From Chamaea fasciata (lineage: Eukaryota; Chordata; Aves; Passeriformes; Sylviidae), in contig JARCOQ010000009.1 of assembly GCA_029207755.1 (NCBI GenBank), positions 30,898,914-30,962,913 of the forward strand: a stretch of DNA of 64,000 nt, given 5' to 3'. Positions 23,501-34,061 of the stretch are shown piece by piece. A model generated the notes under the pieces. The model ran no database searches. It was given only the letters and a program-made list of their open reading frames with translations, and was not told where the DNA came from. Numbering within the stretch: position 1 is the stretch's first letter; the number at the start of each line of letters is the position of its first letter. A program made the translations under genes and the position numbers.

Positions 23501-26246
23501 CCACTTAATTCTGGGCTGGTTCTGCGCTCATCATTTAGCATTGCAGTGGGGGATATTCCATTGGCACAGTGTAAAAGTTCTGCTTAATTTCAAAAATAAA
23601 TAGAGTTGCATGCTTTACCCACGAAGTATAATAACATGGGGAGCAGGGGAAAGTTTCCCAGTGAACATGCTTGCTTTTGTATCACAGTTCAGGTACTTCT
23701 CATTTTGGGCTCAAATTATCCAACGTTTGGGGATTGTGATTACATCACACTAACACTAGCCCAGCACCCTGTCTCAGGCAGTTTGCTGGCTCAGACGCCT
23801 TTAAGAGTGATGCAGGAAGCCCTGCTCTAGGTAATTTGTCCATTCTCCACCTGCTGCTTGGTGGTACGTAGGTTATTTCATCCTGGAGCCTGCAGAAGTG
23901 TGTCCTCATGTTTGCAGTTTTGTTAGGATCTTAAGTGACTTCATTCCCCTGGAAGTGTAACTTGAGCAAAAGAGCTGGCCAACTTCTTTTCATGAATGTC
24001 TTTCAGCTGTGAGATAGATCCTCGGGCTAATTTTGTTGTATAAAATGTTCTCTTATACCACTTTCACATGAATTGCTTCCAGCCATCCCTTGCTATGAGA
24101 ATGGTATCTTGTAATGACTCATTCTGTTTTCACGCCATTCATTAGCTTTTATATCTTTGTTTTCCCTGTATTTCCCTCTTCTTTTAGCTAAATATTTCCA
24201 GCCTGCCATTCTTCCTACATTATATCTGTGAAAAGTTTCACTGCTGTATCATTGCCTGCTCTTTCTTTAATGGAGAGTGACCAGAAATTATGACAATAAT
24301 TACACCACCTTGCTGAGTTTAATCAGACATGTAATGTCTTACTAAGGCTAAAATTTGAGGTATTCAGTCTGATTTCATTGCAAAGACATAAAATAGAGCT
24401 CCCCTCCCCACCAACACTTACATGTCTAGAGGTAGATAATACATATAGGTAGGTAAGGAGAGGACAACTTGCACTGCATTTTTAGGCTCCTAAGCCCTGT
24501 AAGGCACAGAAGGCCCCATGGTCTGTGTAAATATTTTTCTCTCTGTGCTAAACAGAGGCAGATTTTCCAGCTAATTTGTCTGTAAAAGAAATGCGTGGGA
24601 ACAGCTGTTCCCTAACAATATCTGCCAGTCCAAACTTACCTGAGACGCGATGAGCTGATGATAAAAATTGAGTTTGTCCAAACACCTCACTGCATTGGCA
24701 GGACGTTAACACTTGAGTTAGTCAGGATTTGCTCAATTCTTTTGGTCAACCCAGTTTTGTAGCCCATCAATACCCCATATAAGTCTTCAAAGGTCAGTCT
24801 CATAGCATTGAAAATCCATCTTCTGCTGCAAATACCCAAGTGACACAAATAGACCTGCCAGCTCTGTAGGCCTCAGAGACAATGACAATGAGTTAGTTTA
24901 AGAAGATTATTGAATAAAGGTCCTTCAGGGACATAGTCAATTGTCAGTGGTGGTGATAAAAGATTCTTCAGGCAGTAAAAACTAGTTTCAAAAATTAATT
25001 CATTGTTTAAATTGTTGTATCCACCTAAAATCCCATCTGTGTTTCTCACGATTAAGAAAAATAAATGGCCTTTTTAGATTTTTGGTCTGGGCTCTTATCT
25101 CTGTGGCACCCACATAAATCAAGTGTAACTTCAGTGAGGACTCTTGTTCAATACTGATGCAAACACAGATTAGCACCAAACTGACCATCAGTCCCTAATG
25201 GGAAAATGCCATGGCTTGTTTCCAGTGTCTGTGTCAAGGGTGGTCAGCACTCAAAAACTGAGATGTAATCATGGAAGACACTCAGGGAGTGCGGTTAAAG
25301 AATGGCTGGGGTGGACTGGAGTAGCTGGCATATTTGGGAGGGATGTGATGAGTGCCAATGGCTGCTCTTCTCCCTCAGGCTATGGAAAGAAGTCTCCAGG
25401 GGAGCAACACTCACCATTTGGACCATTAAATGTTACATTTTGCTCAGAGTAAAGGTTATTAACTGTATGGGGCTGGCAGGAATCCATTTGCAATAATTGT
25501 GTTCTGCCTGGTTCCTCTGTTGCTTCTGCTAGTGGCTAAGGCAGTGTCCCCTTCCTGTACTCAACAGCTACCTAGAAGTGGTTGTGTGACATTTACAGCT
25601 ACTGGAAAAGTGGCTTTGATGAGGTCTTTAGTGGGATATTTTTGGAAACCATTTCAACTTTAATGGGATGCCCATTCGTCCACCTCAAAGACTTGTCCTG
25701 TATCTGTTAGACCTTTTATAGCTCTGTGTTTCACATCTGGAAAAGTCACTTCCCTGACACTTCCCCCTCAGTTAAACCAGAAATTCCAGCAGAGTTAAAG
25801 CTTGACTTTATTCCCATCTGTGCCCTCTGAGGTGTTGGGGGTGAGGGCTCTGTGCTGGATGGCTCCAGATGTGCACTCCACAACACTCACCCAGGGGCTC
25901 TGGGATTTCTTCTCCCAGCTCAGAGATTCCTCAGCTTCAATCCTGTTTGTCACATAGAGGATCTGATATTGTTTCAGGTTTCCCCAGCACCAGGCACTGT
26001 GCCCTATGCTGAAGTGTCCCCACGGAATAAGGGAATGCAGACAGCTGCCATCCTGGAACCATAGTAGGATTTTATGAACAATTCCTTAACTTGGGAATGA
26101 ACACAGATGGCTTCACATGGAACTGGGCAAGAGTGGGTCGACCCTTTTTTTGTCCTACTTCAACACAGAAATACAAAGATTGCAAACCAATGTGATTTTC
26201 CTTTGTAGCTTGATATTGACACATCAAAATAGCAAAAAATTGAGAA
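20564..26246. other. Long non-coding stretch between CR1 copies
   Basis: About 5.7 kb with no exon or mobile element that I can support. It is largely AT-rich. A locally CpG-containing block lies at 21,430-21,790, and a perfect 14-bp tandem duplication at 22,229-22,256. Open frames do not exceed 85 codons. Confidence 0.55.
22229..22256. repeat. Perfect 14-bp tandem duplication
   Basis: The unit AATTAATCAGAGCA occurs twice in direct succession (22,229-22,242 and 22,243-22,256) with no mismatch. A perfect short duplication implies recent origin or replication slippage. It lies in AT-rich non-repeat DNA. Confidence 0.92.
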
Positions 26247-26396
26247 CAGGTTGCCCAGAGAAGCTGTGGTTGCCCTTGGATCCCTGGAAGTGTTCAAGGC
26301 CAGGCTGGACACGGAGCAGCCTGGAATAGTGGAAAGTGTCCCTGCCTATGGCAGGGCTGTTGGGACCCTTCCACCCCAAACCTTTCTACGATTCTG
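26247..26396 (+). mobile_element. CR1 LINE 3' UTR fragment, plus strand
   Basis: About 150 bases of a type B CR1 3' UTR, from TTGCCCAGAGAAGCTGTGG to the terminal region CTACGATTCTGATT near 26,396. It is heavily 5'-truncated and has lost the ORF entirely. Confidence 0.85.
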
Positions 26397-26659
26397 ATTA
26401 TAATGAGCGAAATTCTCTTTCCAGTCCATATAGGACTCTTCTAATTATGAGAAGCAATGATATTTTGGTTAAACTGAAGTAAATTCTCATTGGGTGAGTG
26501 AAAATACACATTTTGAATTTGCATTCATTATTGTTCACGTGTCACAACTCAGAGAACTTGTGCTGCATTTAAAGGTAGGGGAGACATGAATGTGGATTCC
26601 TTCCCCAAGCTCAATCTACCTGCCATTGGGTTTGCTAACAGAGAAATCAAAAGAAATAT

Positions 26660-26745
26660 GAAATCACAGAAATAGAGAATGGTTTTCGTTTAAAGGGACC
26701 TTAAAAATCATCTAATTTCAACCCCCTGCCATGTGCAAGGAAAAT
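26660..26745 (-). mobile_element. CR1 LINE 3' terminal fragment, minus strand
   Basis: On the minus strand this is the last part of a CR1 3' UTR. On the plus strand it appears as AATCACAGAAATAGAGAATGG, then AAAGGGACCTTAAAAATCAT, then CAACCCCCTGCCATG. Fewer than 90 bases are recognisable. It lies only about 260 bases from the previous CR1 fragment but in the opposite orientation, so the two are separate insertions. Confidence 0.78.
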
Positions 26746-27254
26746 TGTTACTTCAGTAGTGGAACATGAGAGCTTCTAGACATTGTTCTAAGCCACTAAA
26801 TACAAATTTCAAAATATTAAATAAACAAGGGTTAATATTTTCCCAAATTCTTTGTTTTATTTGCAAGCAGGTAATTTAAAAAGCTATTCAAAAATGTTTT
26901 AAACCACAGATACAGAAGAGTTCCTAACTGGGTGAAACGATGCAAGGACAAAACTTATTGACTTCGGAGAATACAGAGGCTTTTGAATTGTTGTTATTGT
27001 ACTCAGTCTTCATTTGTTTTAGCTTTGTAATTTAGTTACTGGTGAGGTATAATCACTTTTGATGGATGTGTTCACAACTAAGTTGTAACAAAAGCTGCTG
27101 AGTGTATTCTGGGAGCTGCTAATTATCCTTAGCTGTTATTAGCTGTAGTACCCGTCAGAGATGTTCAGCTCTTCAGGATTTTCTGTGCATACCAACAGAA
27201 CCCTTATTAGTGTCAACTCTTCAAGAAGTCCACCTGATTCTGACAGCTGTTTCC

Positions 27255-27728
27255 TGTAGGAGAAGGGAATACATATGACCCCACCCCTGATAAGTAACAG
27301 CTGTGTTAATTAACAAATACAGCCTCGCCCCAGGTGAGTCACAGCTCTGGCCATTAAGGATGAGTGGGATAAAAGAGGCTGTGAGGTGGGGGGGATCCTC
27401 ATGGAGGAGGAACATTGAGGAGCATGAAGGAGAGAATCCCTGCTGTGAGGTGAGTCTGGATATTCAGTTAGAGCCTGTTGTTGGAACCGGCAGCCACGGT
27501 CTAGTTGGGTAAAAGTTGCAGTCACAGTCTGCAAACTGACACCTGCAGTCAGAGGCTGCAATGGAAACCTCCAGTAGGAGCTTGCTGCAGCCAGAGTCAG
27601 TTAAATAGTTGGAGTCAGGATGGCTGAGCTGTGAAGAGGAATAAACCAGGATCCTTTTCTTGCTGTGGTAAACAAGAAGTCTGTGCCTTGGCTGATTTCT
27701 GCCCTCTAACGAGAGGGCTGCTGCAACA
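27255..27728 (+). mobile_element. Solo LTR of an endogenous retrovirus (probably class II)
   Basis: This 474-bp element starts TGTAGG and ends CAACA, the TG...CA termini expected of an LTR. It is flanked on both sides by GTTTCC (27,249-27,254 and 27,729-27,734), a perfect 6-bp direct repeat. A TATA-like GGATAAAAG lies at 27,367-27,375, with an AP-1 consensus TGAGTCA at 27,335-27,341 just upstream. A polyadenylation signal AATAAA follows at 27,640-27,645. The order of TATA, poly(A) signal and U5-like tail places it on the plus strand. No internal retroviral sequence or second LTR is present, so it is a solo LTR left by recombination. A 6-bp duplication is typical of class II (ERVK-like) elements. 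Family assignment is an inference and was not searched. Confidence 0.82.
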
Positions 27729-27734
27729 GTTTCC

Positions 27735-28682
27735 AGGCTCTACAGAGAAGTGATGGTCAGTGGTGTAAATCAGCTCTTTTTCTGGGAGAGGGATCAGAAG
27801 CTCTGAGTGAAGTGCATGTAAGATGAACTTTCCAAACCCTTAATCTGTTCAGTATCCCAGTTTGGAAAAGTTGAACTGTGTGCTGTGCTTGTTAAGAGTC
27901 ATAAATATGTTCTTCCTAGTACAAAAGGCTTTATGTTTGCTATTATCCGGTCTCATTTTCTGGTTAAAGCCATGATGCTTTCTGAGCAGTGTGGGTTTAT
28001 TTCAGATTATTAGGGTTTACCCTGGTAAGAAACTCATGCCATGTGTTTTTTTTAGAGGCTGGAGCACCTACATTGTTTTCCATGAGTCTTTGGAACTTAG
28101 CAGGGAAATACGCCTCTAGAAACCAAGAAAAGTACTTCTTACTCTATGAAATTCTGTTCAGTTTTGCCTGAGATGTAAACTCGCTCATTTCTCTTTTTAG
28201 CACTTGGTTTCTTAGCAAAATTCTGGCAGTTTGTCAAAACATAAATGGTGTAGCCTGGCACACTGTGTCACTGTGGACCATGGCAGGTGGCACTGGCAGA
28301 GACATGGGTTCCTCAGGGAACGCTGAGAAAGGATTTGGGCTACACTGGACTGGTAATGCAATGCTGTCTCACCAATTCTAGTAAGTTAACAAAAAAATAA
28401 CCTTGATGCTCCACTTCCCAATCAAGATCTCTCTTTGGCAGGAGATAAAGTTTGTTGTGTGAACAGAGGTGGTGAAAGGTGACTGGGACCTGCTGAGATT
28501 TCTCTTTCTGCTTGTTCTCGCATGAATACAGCAGCCCTCTCCTCTTTACAGTGGTTTTCTTGTATTTTAAGTTGTTTTAGTTGCAGTGTCAGGAACTCAA
28601 AAGTTATGAATAGCCAGCCATGGTGTCACCTTTTAATTCAGCATCTCTGGGCACTGGGCAGGGACCACAAATCCTTTGTCAG
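27735..28682. other. Non-coding stretch
   Basis: Unrecognised single-copy sequence between the solo LTR and the next CR1 copy. No exon or element is visible, and only short open frames occur. Confidence 0.5.
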
Positions 28683-29078
28683 TTCAGCCAGAGATCCCTG
28701 AAGGGGCTGGAATGTGTCCAGGGAAGGGAGCTGGGGAAGGAGCTGGAGCCCCAGGAGAGGCTGAGGGAGCTGGGAAAGGGGCTGAGCCTGGAGAAAAGGA
28801 GGCTCAGGGGGGACTCTGTGGCTCTGCACAACTCCCTGACAGGAGGGGACAGCCAGGGGGGGTCGGGCTCTGCTCCCAGGGAACAGGGACAGGCCAAGGG
28901 GAAACCGCCTTAAGCTGTGCAGGGGAGGCTCAGGTTGGATATCGGGGAAATTCCTTCACCAAAATGATGGTCAAGTACTGGAAAGGTGGCCTGGGGAAGT
29001 GGTGTAGTCACCACACCTGGAGGGTTCAAAAAATAAGTGATCTTGGAGGGCTTCCAGCATCACTGGTTCTGAGATTGG
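28683..29078 (+). mobile_element. CR1 LINE fragment, plus strand, mixed 3' UTR
   Basis: The first part (28,683-28,925) is nearly identical to the copy at 8.7-8.93 kb: GGGAAGGGAGCTGGGGAAGG, then CTCTGCACAACTCCCTGACA. From about 28,930 the sequence changes to a different 3' UTR type (GGTTGGATATCGGGGAAATT, then GTGGTGTAGTCACCACACCT), resembling the copy at 50.8 kb. The end near 29,078 is degraded, without a clear terminal octamer. It is 5'-truncated and has no intact ORF. Confidence 0.85.
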
Positions 29079-31819
29079 GGTATCACCTTTAACTGCAGCA
29101 CTGAACTCTGCCAGCTTTCTCACTTACCTGGGGTAAGTGCACCTGAGGGTGTGTCAGGAAGATTCCCAGCTTGTGTGTGGAATTCCCAAGGTGCCTGTAG
29201 AAGAGAACAACACAGAGGATTGCTGAAGGAGAAAGGCTGACCTGTGCTGGGGGCAGGTGGAAGAGAAGAACTCTCCTTTATCTCTGTGTGTGTTGCTGAG
29301 CAAGCCCCTTCAGCCAAAACAGCTTTTGTGGGCTGTTCACTCTCTCACCTCCTGCACCCTCAGGCTTAATGTAGAGAAGTGCTGAGCACTCAGAGCTGCA
29401 AATGAAATCGATGGGCAGTGTGGTCACTCAGCATTCCCCAAATTAACGAAGAGTGGGATGGATGTCTGGACATGGGGACAACAACAGGTTCTGCGTGCCA
29501 ACCTTTCATCTGCAAATGATTTGCATCAGGGCTGGTTTGGATTGTTTGTGTCTGTTTTGAACACAACTTGCAGTAAATGTAAATTAATTAAAGAGTGTTA
29601 GACGTTCCTGGCTATAATTTCCTGCAATAGCATGTGGAATTAATAACTTTTTCCATGTGCAGCAGATTGTGGGTGGTATTGAGGTACAGATCTATAGTGC
29701 ACACAGTGTACACATCACATTCATATAGGTACAGATGGCTTGAGATGGACCAGCACGCAAAGGAGCTACACCTGCTTCCACTAAAATCAATAAAATTTCC
29801 ATCCATTTCAATGCTCACAGGAGATGATGGATTAGGAGAACTTAATTTGGGGCTTTGGGGAATGATATTCACAACTTTAATTGTATTCATATAAAATGCA
29901 CATTGATCCTTGAACAAATTCTCAGTACAGCTGGCCATTGAAAAAGAAAAATCAGAACTTTACAAATGCCTCTGCGTGTTCTTCCTGTGATTAACTGTTC
30001 TTTAAAAGAGAAGAGAAGGTAGGGACGTAATAGAAATTATGGCCCTGTTTGCAATTATTCTGAGTAGTAAAACAGATTAAGTAAAGGCTTAAGGCATGAG
30101 CTTAGTGAATGTAGCCATACCTAAACAAACAGTGGCAATTCTGCTCTTTCAGTCTGAATTTTAAAATTAAGTAAATGGCAGAGTCATTTAAATTATGTGT
30201 AAATATTTGATCAGTGGAGTCTTGACACTTTTGCTTGTAATTCCTATACTCTTATTAAAATCATCCACCAAATTTTGAAGTAGAAATTAAATTTTTCTCT
30301 AATTAAAAGCATCATTTTCAAATATGATTGTGCACTATAACAAAATCCACTGGATTCTGCATTAGCACAGAAGCTCCAGAGCTCTCAGGTCTGTTGGTCT
30401 TCTGTATAAGCGAACAAGATTCTTTGCTAGAATCTGTGACTCATCTAATGGTGGTGGGAAGAAATACCTGGCCAGGGCAACACCTGAGATGCTGAGCAGC
30501 ATTGCCCTCATGCTTAACCTCCTTCGGCTTCCTTTCCTTCCTCTAGGAGTTAATCTGAAGAATTTGGATGTTTAAGAAGCATGAGGAAAGGGAAGGAAGA
30601 GAAGAGAGGTTTTTGTTCACCTGTGTGCTTACAAATGATGCTGAGGCATGAGCTGTGAGCTGATTTGCAGAGTGCACATTGCCATTCAAATATTTACAGT
30701 GTACCTGTAAAGCACCTGGCTACCACAGGGGTTAACATACCTGCTCTCACTGCTTTTGGATGGGAGAGAAACACAAGAAGGCCCCATCTGAATCAAAATG
30801 ACTTTTGCTTTTGCCTTCAGAGAAGGTGAGGGAAGAAATTTCAGTCTCAGGTTCAGCTGGGGGATTTAATCTGGATTTACAGAGGTGGAATGGAGAAGAA
30901 GGGGTCACCAGGTGGCTGAGCAAGTGTAAGAACAACTGGCAGCTGAAGGGGGATGGTTCTGCACCCCCTGCAAGGTCTGCTCATCCCAGACCTGCTCAGG
31001 AATGGCTTTGCTGCTTCTCTGACTCCTCAGTGATCCCCCTTGGCTTGTTAAAGATGAAGGAAATGCTGTCTGTTTCTGCCAGGTGAGTTTCCTGCTGATT
31101 TAGTGAGTTGAACTGGGTCAAGTGAAGTTGCTGTGAGGCTAAGAGGAACTTGGAACTTTTGGTGGCAGGGCAACCAACTGGGCAGAACTCATTTTCTGAG
31201 CCCTGCTTGGGTATTCGTGTGAGCAGCGGTGGTGGGAACAGCAGCAGCAGTGGGGTCGGGATTTGAGATCTCCAGACAACCTCCGTCTTCTTTGGGGTTT
31301 GATTGTTAAATAATTGTTCTTTGCATCCTGTTCTGAGTGGAGGAGTCTGGTCTGAGCTACTGCATTGGTCTGGGCTTAAGCTTTTAAACTCTGGGGGCAG
31401 AGGCAGGGGAAGTTTCAGTGTATGTGCAGTGTTGTACACAAAAATTGAAGTAAAAAATGAATAATGGCTAAGTCCCTGATTCCACAGGCTGCTGATCCTG
31501 CCTGTTTCAGATTTTTATTGAGATAGTTCACCAAAAATCTCTCATTAAGCTGCGAAGCTCACATATTCAGGAAATGCTTATATTTAAAGCAAATTAACAG
31601 GGAAGCTTGTGGGCCTCTATAGAAGTGCACGAGGATCTTTACAAGTATCTCTTGTTTGTAAAGACAAATGTGCAAGGACAACTGCTGGAAGCCTAAACAC
31701 CACTTCTGCTAATGAGCTGACTCTATGCCAGCACCAGGACACACCATATTTCCCCTTCAGCCGCTGTAATTAATATTCATTCTTACTTCACGGAAATCAC
31801 TCCACACCAGGCATCCCCG
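29079..31819. other. Non-coding stretch upstream of the CpG island
   Basis: No element is recognised. It holds one interesting candidate exon at 30,821-31,082, listed separately, and a 147-codon minus-strand open frame at 30,996-31,439 with no recognisable similarity. The segment 30,040-30,360 is very AT-rich. No CR1 copy occurs from here to 37.97 kb. Confidence 0.5.
30821..31082 (+). other. Candidate internal exon (speculative)
   Basis: The 262 bases are preceded by a good 3' splice site (pyrimidine-rich TTTTGCTTTTGCCTTCAG ending at 30,820) and followed by a consensus donor CAG/GTGAGT (GT at 31,083-31,084). One frame is open across the whole segment, about 87 codons starting EKVREEISVSGSAGG. 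It does not resemble any protein family I know, and no partner exon could be linked to it. A chance combination of splice-like motifs and an open frame is quite possible, given how much sequence was scanned. Confidence 0.25.
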
Positions 31820-31945
31820 AGCTAATCCCGCTCTCGGAGTCCACGCGGGGTCCGGCGCTCCGCAGTTCCTCTCTGTTTCAGTGAAGTTTGCGGGTTTTTT
31901 TCCTCCCTCGCAAGTGGAGCCTCCGCAGGTGCGGGGAGCGCAGAG

Positions 31946-31951
31946 GTGAGG
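31946..31951 (+). promoter_or_regulatory. Possible splice donor in the first CpG peak
   Basis: The sequence CAGAG/GTGAGG gives a consensus-like 5' splice site with GT at 31,946-31,947. A second similar site, GCGGAG/GTGAGG, has GT at 32,177-32,178. Either could end an alternative first exon in the upstream peak. No transcript support is available. Confidence 0.3.
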
Positions 31952-33413
31952 TCCTGGGGGCGATGTCGGACGGGCCGGGGAGGGCAGGAGCGAGGCGAGG
32001 CGGGCAGTAGGGAGAGAAGGAAGGCAGGCAGGAGAGCGGGCGGCCGGTGCCTGCGGCTGCAGTTCGCCGTCCCTCCGAACCGCGGCGGGGGCACACTCCG
32101 CCCGCGTTTGGCGAGCGCGGCTCCGCGCCGCTCCCGGAGCGGGGCAAGGCGGAGACAGCCGGGGCCCGAGGCGGAGGTGAGGACGCGGGGAACCGGGGGA
32201 TGGCATGAGATGGGATGGGGGACCCCCGCCATAACAGTGAGGCCGCCCGAGCTGCGGGAGCCGCGGCCCCGTGCTGAGTGGGTGCGGGAGGGAGCGAAGC
32301 CACTCGCCCCAAGCCGCTCGACCCAGTGGCTCCTGACTGTGACTTGGACCGCAGTGAGGGTCTCTGAGCCGTGGGTGCTGCTCCGTGGCGCCGTCCAAGG
32401 GAAATGCACTGGAATGTAAGCTTCTTGGCAACATCCCGCTCCCCTTGGGTCAAACTCTGTGCTCCTCGTCTGATATCCCGAGTGTTAGAGCTGCTCGGGA
32501 CGCTAAATCCGGTGCGAGTTCTTCTGAAGGCTGGGATTGGTTATTAGGATTCCGAAGGAATTAGCGGGGTCCTCTGAAAATATTTGGGGAAGAACAGATT
32601 ATACTCGGCTTTCGTGCAGAAAATTTGTGGTTCCTAAGTCTGCGTTGACGTTTGGATCTGAGAGGATATTGAGACACTCGAGATTTACATGGTCATTTTC
32701 ACGTGCAAGGTCAGGAGTGATTATTTTCCTTTCTAAAAGGTTTTACAGACAGGTGCTGGTGGTTTTGCTGATGGAGTTGCCCGCAGAAGTATGAGGGAGG
32801 AGCACAGGTAAACCGAATAAAGGGATTTAAAGGCGAGAAGGGAGGGGAGTCCGGTGTAATTAAACGGGCAGATTCTCGTTCTCTATTCATTTAGCTAAGG
32901 AAGAGCTCTCTCTCCCAGGAGAGAGAACCTGTCCTGCCCCGGGCTGGTAGGGTGAAGAGGTGAACATTTGCTTTTGAAACCAGCAGCGCTTTAGCTGCCG
33001 CTCACTTTTGAGGGGTCCTTTCCTCGCATCGGCCACAAATGGCTGGACCGACGCGGAGTTTGTTTATTGGGAAATGAAGGTTTGCGCTGCTTTAGGGTAA
33101 CCCCCGGAGGTTTGCCCCCTCGGGGTCTCTCTTGGCCCAGCAGTGAGTGCTACTGGCCCGGGTTTGTGCGGGATGTTCTCGGGGAGCAGCGGGAGCCGGC
33201 GGCGGGGCTGACCCGCCGCGCACATCGGGCCGCCAACAGGTCCCCGCGGTGTTGATTCGCCACCTGAAACTTCGCACGCCGGATTCAGACGGGCGGCAGC
33301 CCTGAGACAGTCAGCCTCCGCGGAAACAGGCCTACAGGTGGCATTTGGGGATCAGGCATCAGCAGCGAGCGCAGCCTCGGCAGTGGGCGCGCTCCGGTCC
33401 GGAGTTGGGCTCA

Positions 33414-33419
33414 GTAAGT
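33414..33419 (+). promoter_or_regulatory. Possible alternative first-exon splice donor
   Basis: The sequence TCA/GTAAGT at this position contains a full GTAAGT, the strongest intron-side match. It lies inside the second CpG peak and about 650 bases upstream of the better-supported donor after 34,061, so alternative first exons are possible. Confidence 0.35.
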
Positions 33420-33745
33420 GCCGGGAGCGTCTTTGCCGGTGGTTCCTTCCCCGGCGCCGCGGAGCATCTCCCGCTCGGGCAGGGCGGGGGGCGCGGGGTG
33501 GGAGCGCAGCGCAGCCGCGGCGGGAGGGAAGGAGGGAGGGAAGGAGCGCGCCCCGAGCCCCTGGCCCGCTCTGCCATGCGCTGCCCGCCCTGGCTGTGCC
33601 CGTGGCCGGGGAACAAGACGGGCGGTGGGGCTGCCGGGGAGTTGGGTGCGCTATCCCGGAGGAGCGCCGGCTGCCGAGGCAGGGATGCCCGGAGCCCTCG
33701 CGAAACGCTTGCTGTCTTCTTTCTCCCCCCACCCCTCCTCCCTCC

Positions 33746-33767
33746 TTTTTTTTTTTTTTTTTTTTTT
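33746..33767 (+). repeat. T22 pyrimidine tract inside the CpG island
   Basis: Twenty-two T residues are embedded in a longer pyrimidine tract (about 33,721-33,777, with C-rich sides), directly ahead of the GC-rich candidate first exon. Long T tracts exclude nucleosomes in general, so a role in promoter openness is possible but inferred. Overlapping frames translate it as polyphenylalanine or polylysine, which is not meaningful. Confidence 0.9.
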
Positions 33768-33780
33768 CTCCCTTTCGCCG

Positions 33781-34061
33781 ATGCGGGGAGGCGGGCACGA
33801 GCAGCGGCTCCGCAGCGCAGCAGCGCTTTCCCCGCGCCGGGAGCCGCGGCCGCGCCGGGGGGGCAGCGGAGGCCCCGCTCCCGCGCTCCCCCCGCCCCTG
33901 CGCAGCCACCGCCGCAGCCGCGCTGGCCCCGGCGGGCGGAGCGGAGCCGCCGCTGCCCCCGCGCTCGCACGGACCCCGCGGGCCTCGCTGCCTCAGAGGG
34001 CGGCGGCCCCCGGCCCGTCCCGCTACCCGTCGCGGCCGAAAGTTTCCCGGCGGAAAAGGGG
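33781..34061 (+). other. Candidate first exon of an unidentified gene
   Basis: Very GC-rich sequence ends at an excellent donor, AAAAGGGG/GTAAGTCG, with GT at 34,062-34,063. The true 5' end is unknown; I set the start at the first ATG after the T tract only for reference. From that ATG (33,781) one frame stays open for about 93 codons up to the donor and would encode an Arg/Pro/Ala-rich low-complexity stretch (MRGGGHEQRLRSAAALSP...). The start context is weak, with C at -3 and C at +4. The exon may therefore be entirely 5' UTR, with the frame as an upstream ORF. No downstream coding exon that would join it was recognised, which implies a long first intron. I do not recognise the gene. Confidence 0.45.

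Noticed and set aside
30996..31439. 147-codon minus-strand frame
   Set aside because: No recognisable similarity. It overlaps the opposite-strand exon candidate, and a frame of this length is expected by chance in 64 kb.
31757..32434. 225-codon minus-strand frame in the first CpG peak
   Set aside because: Overlapped by equally long frames in other registers. Composition-driven, with no domain or plausible start context.
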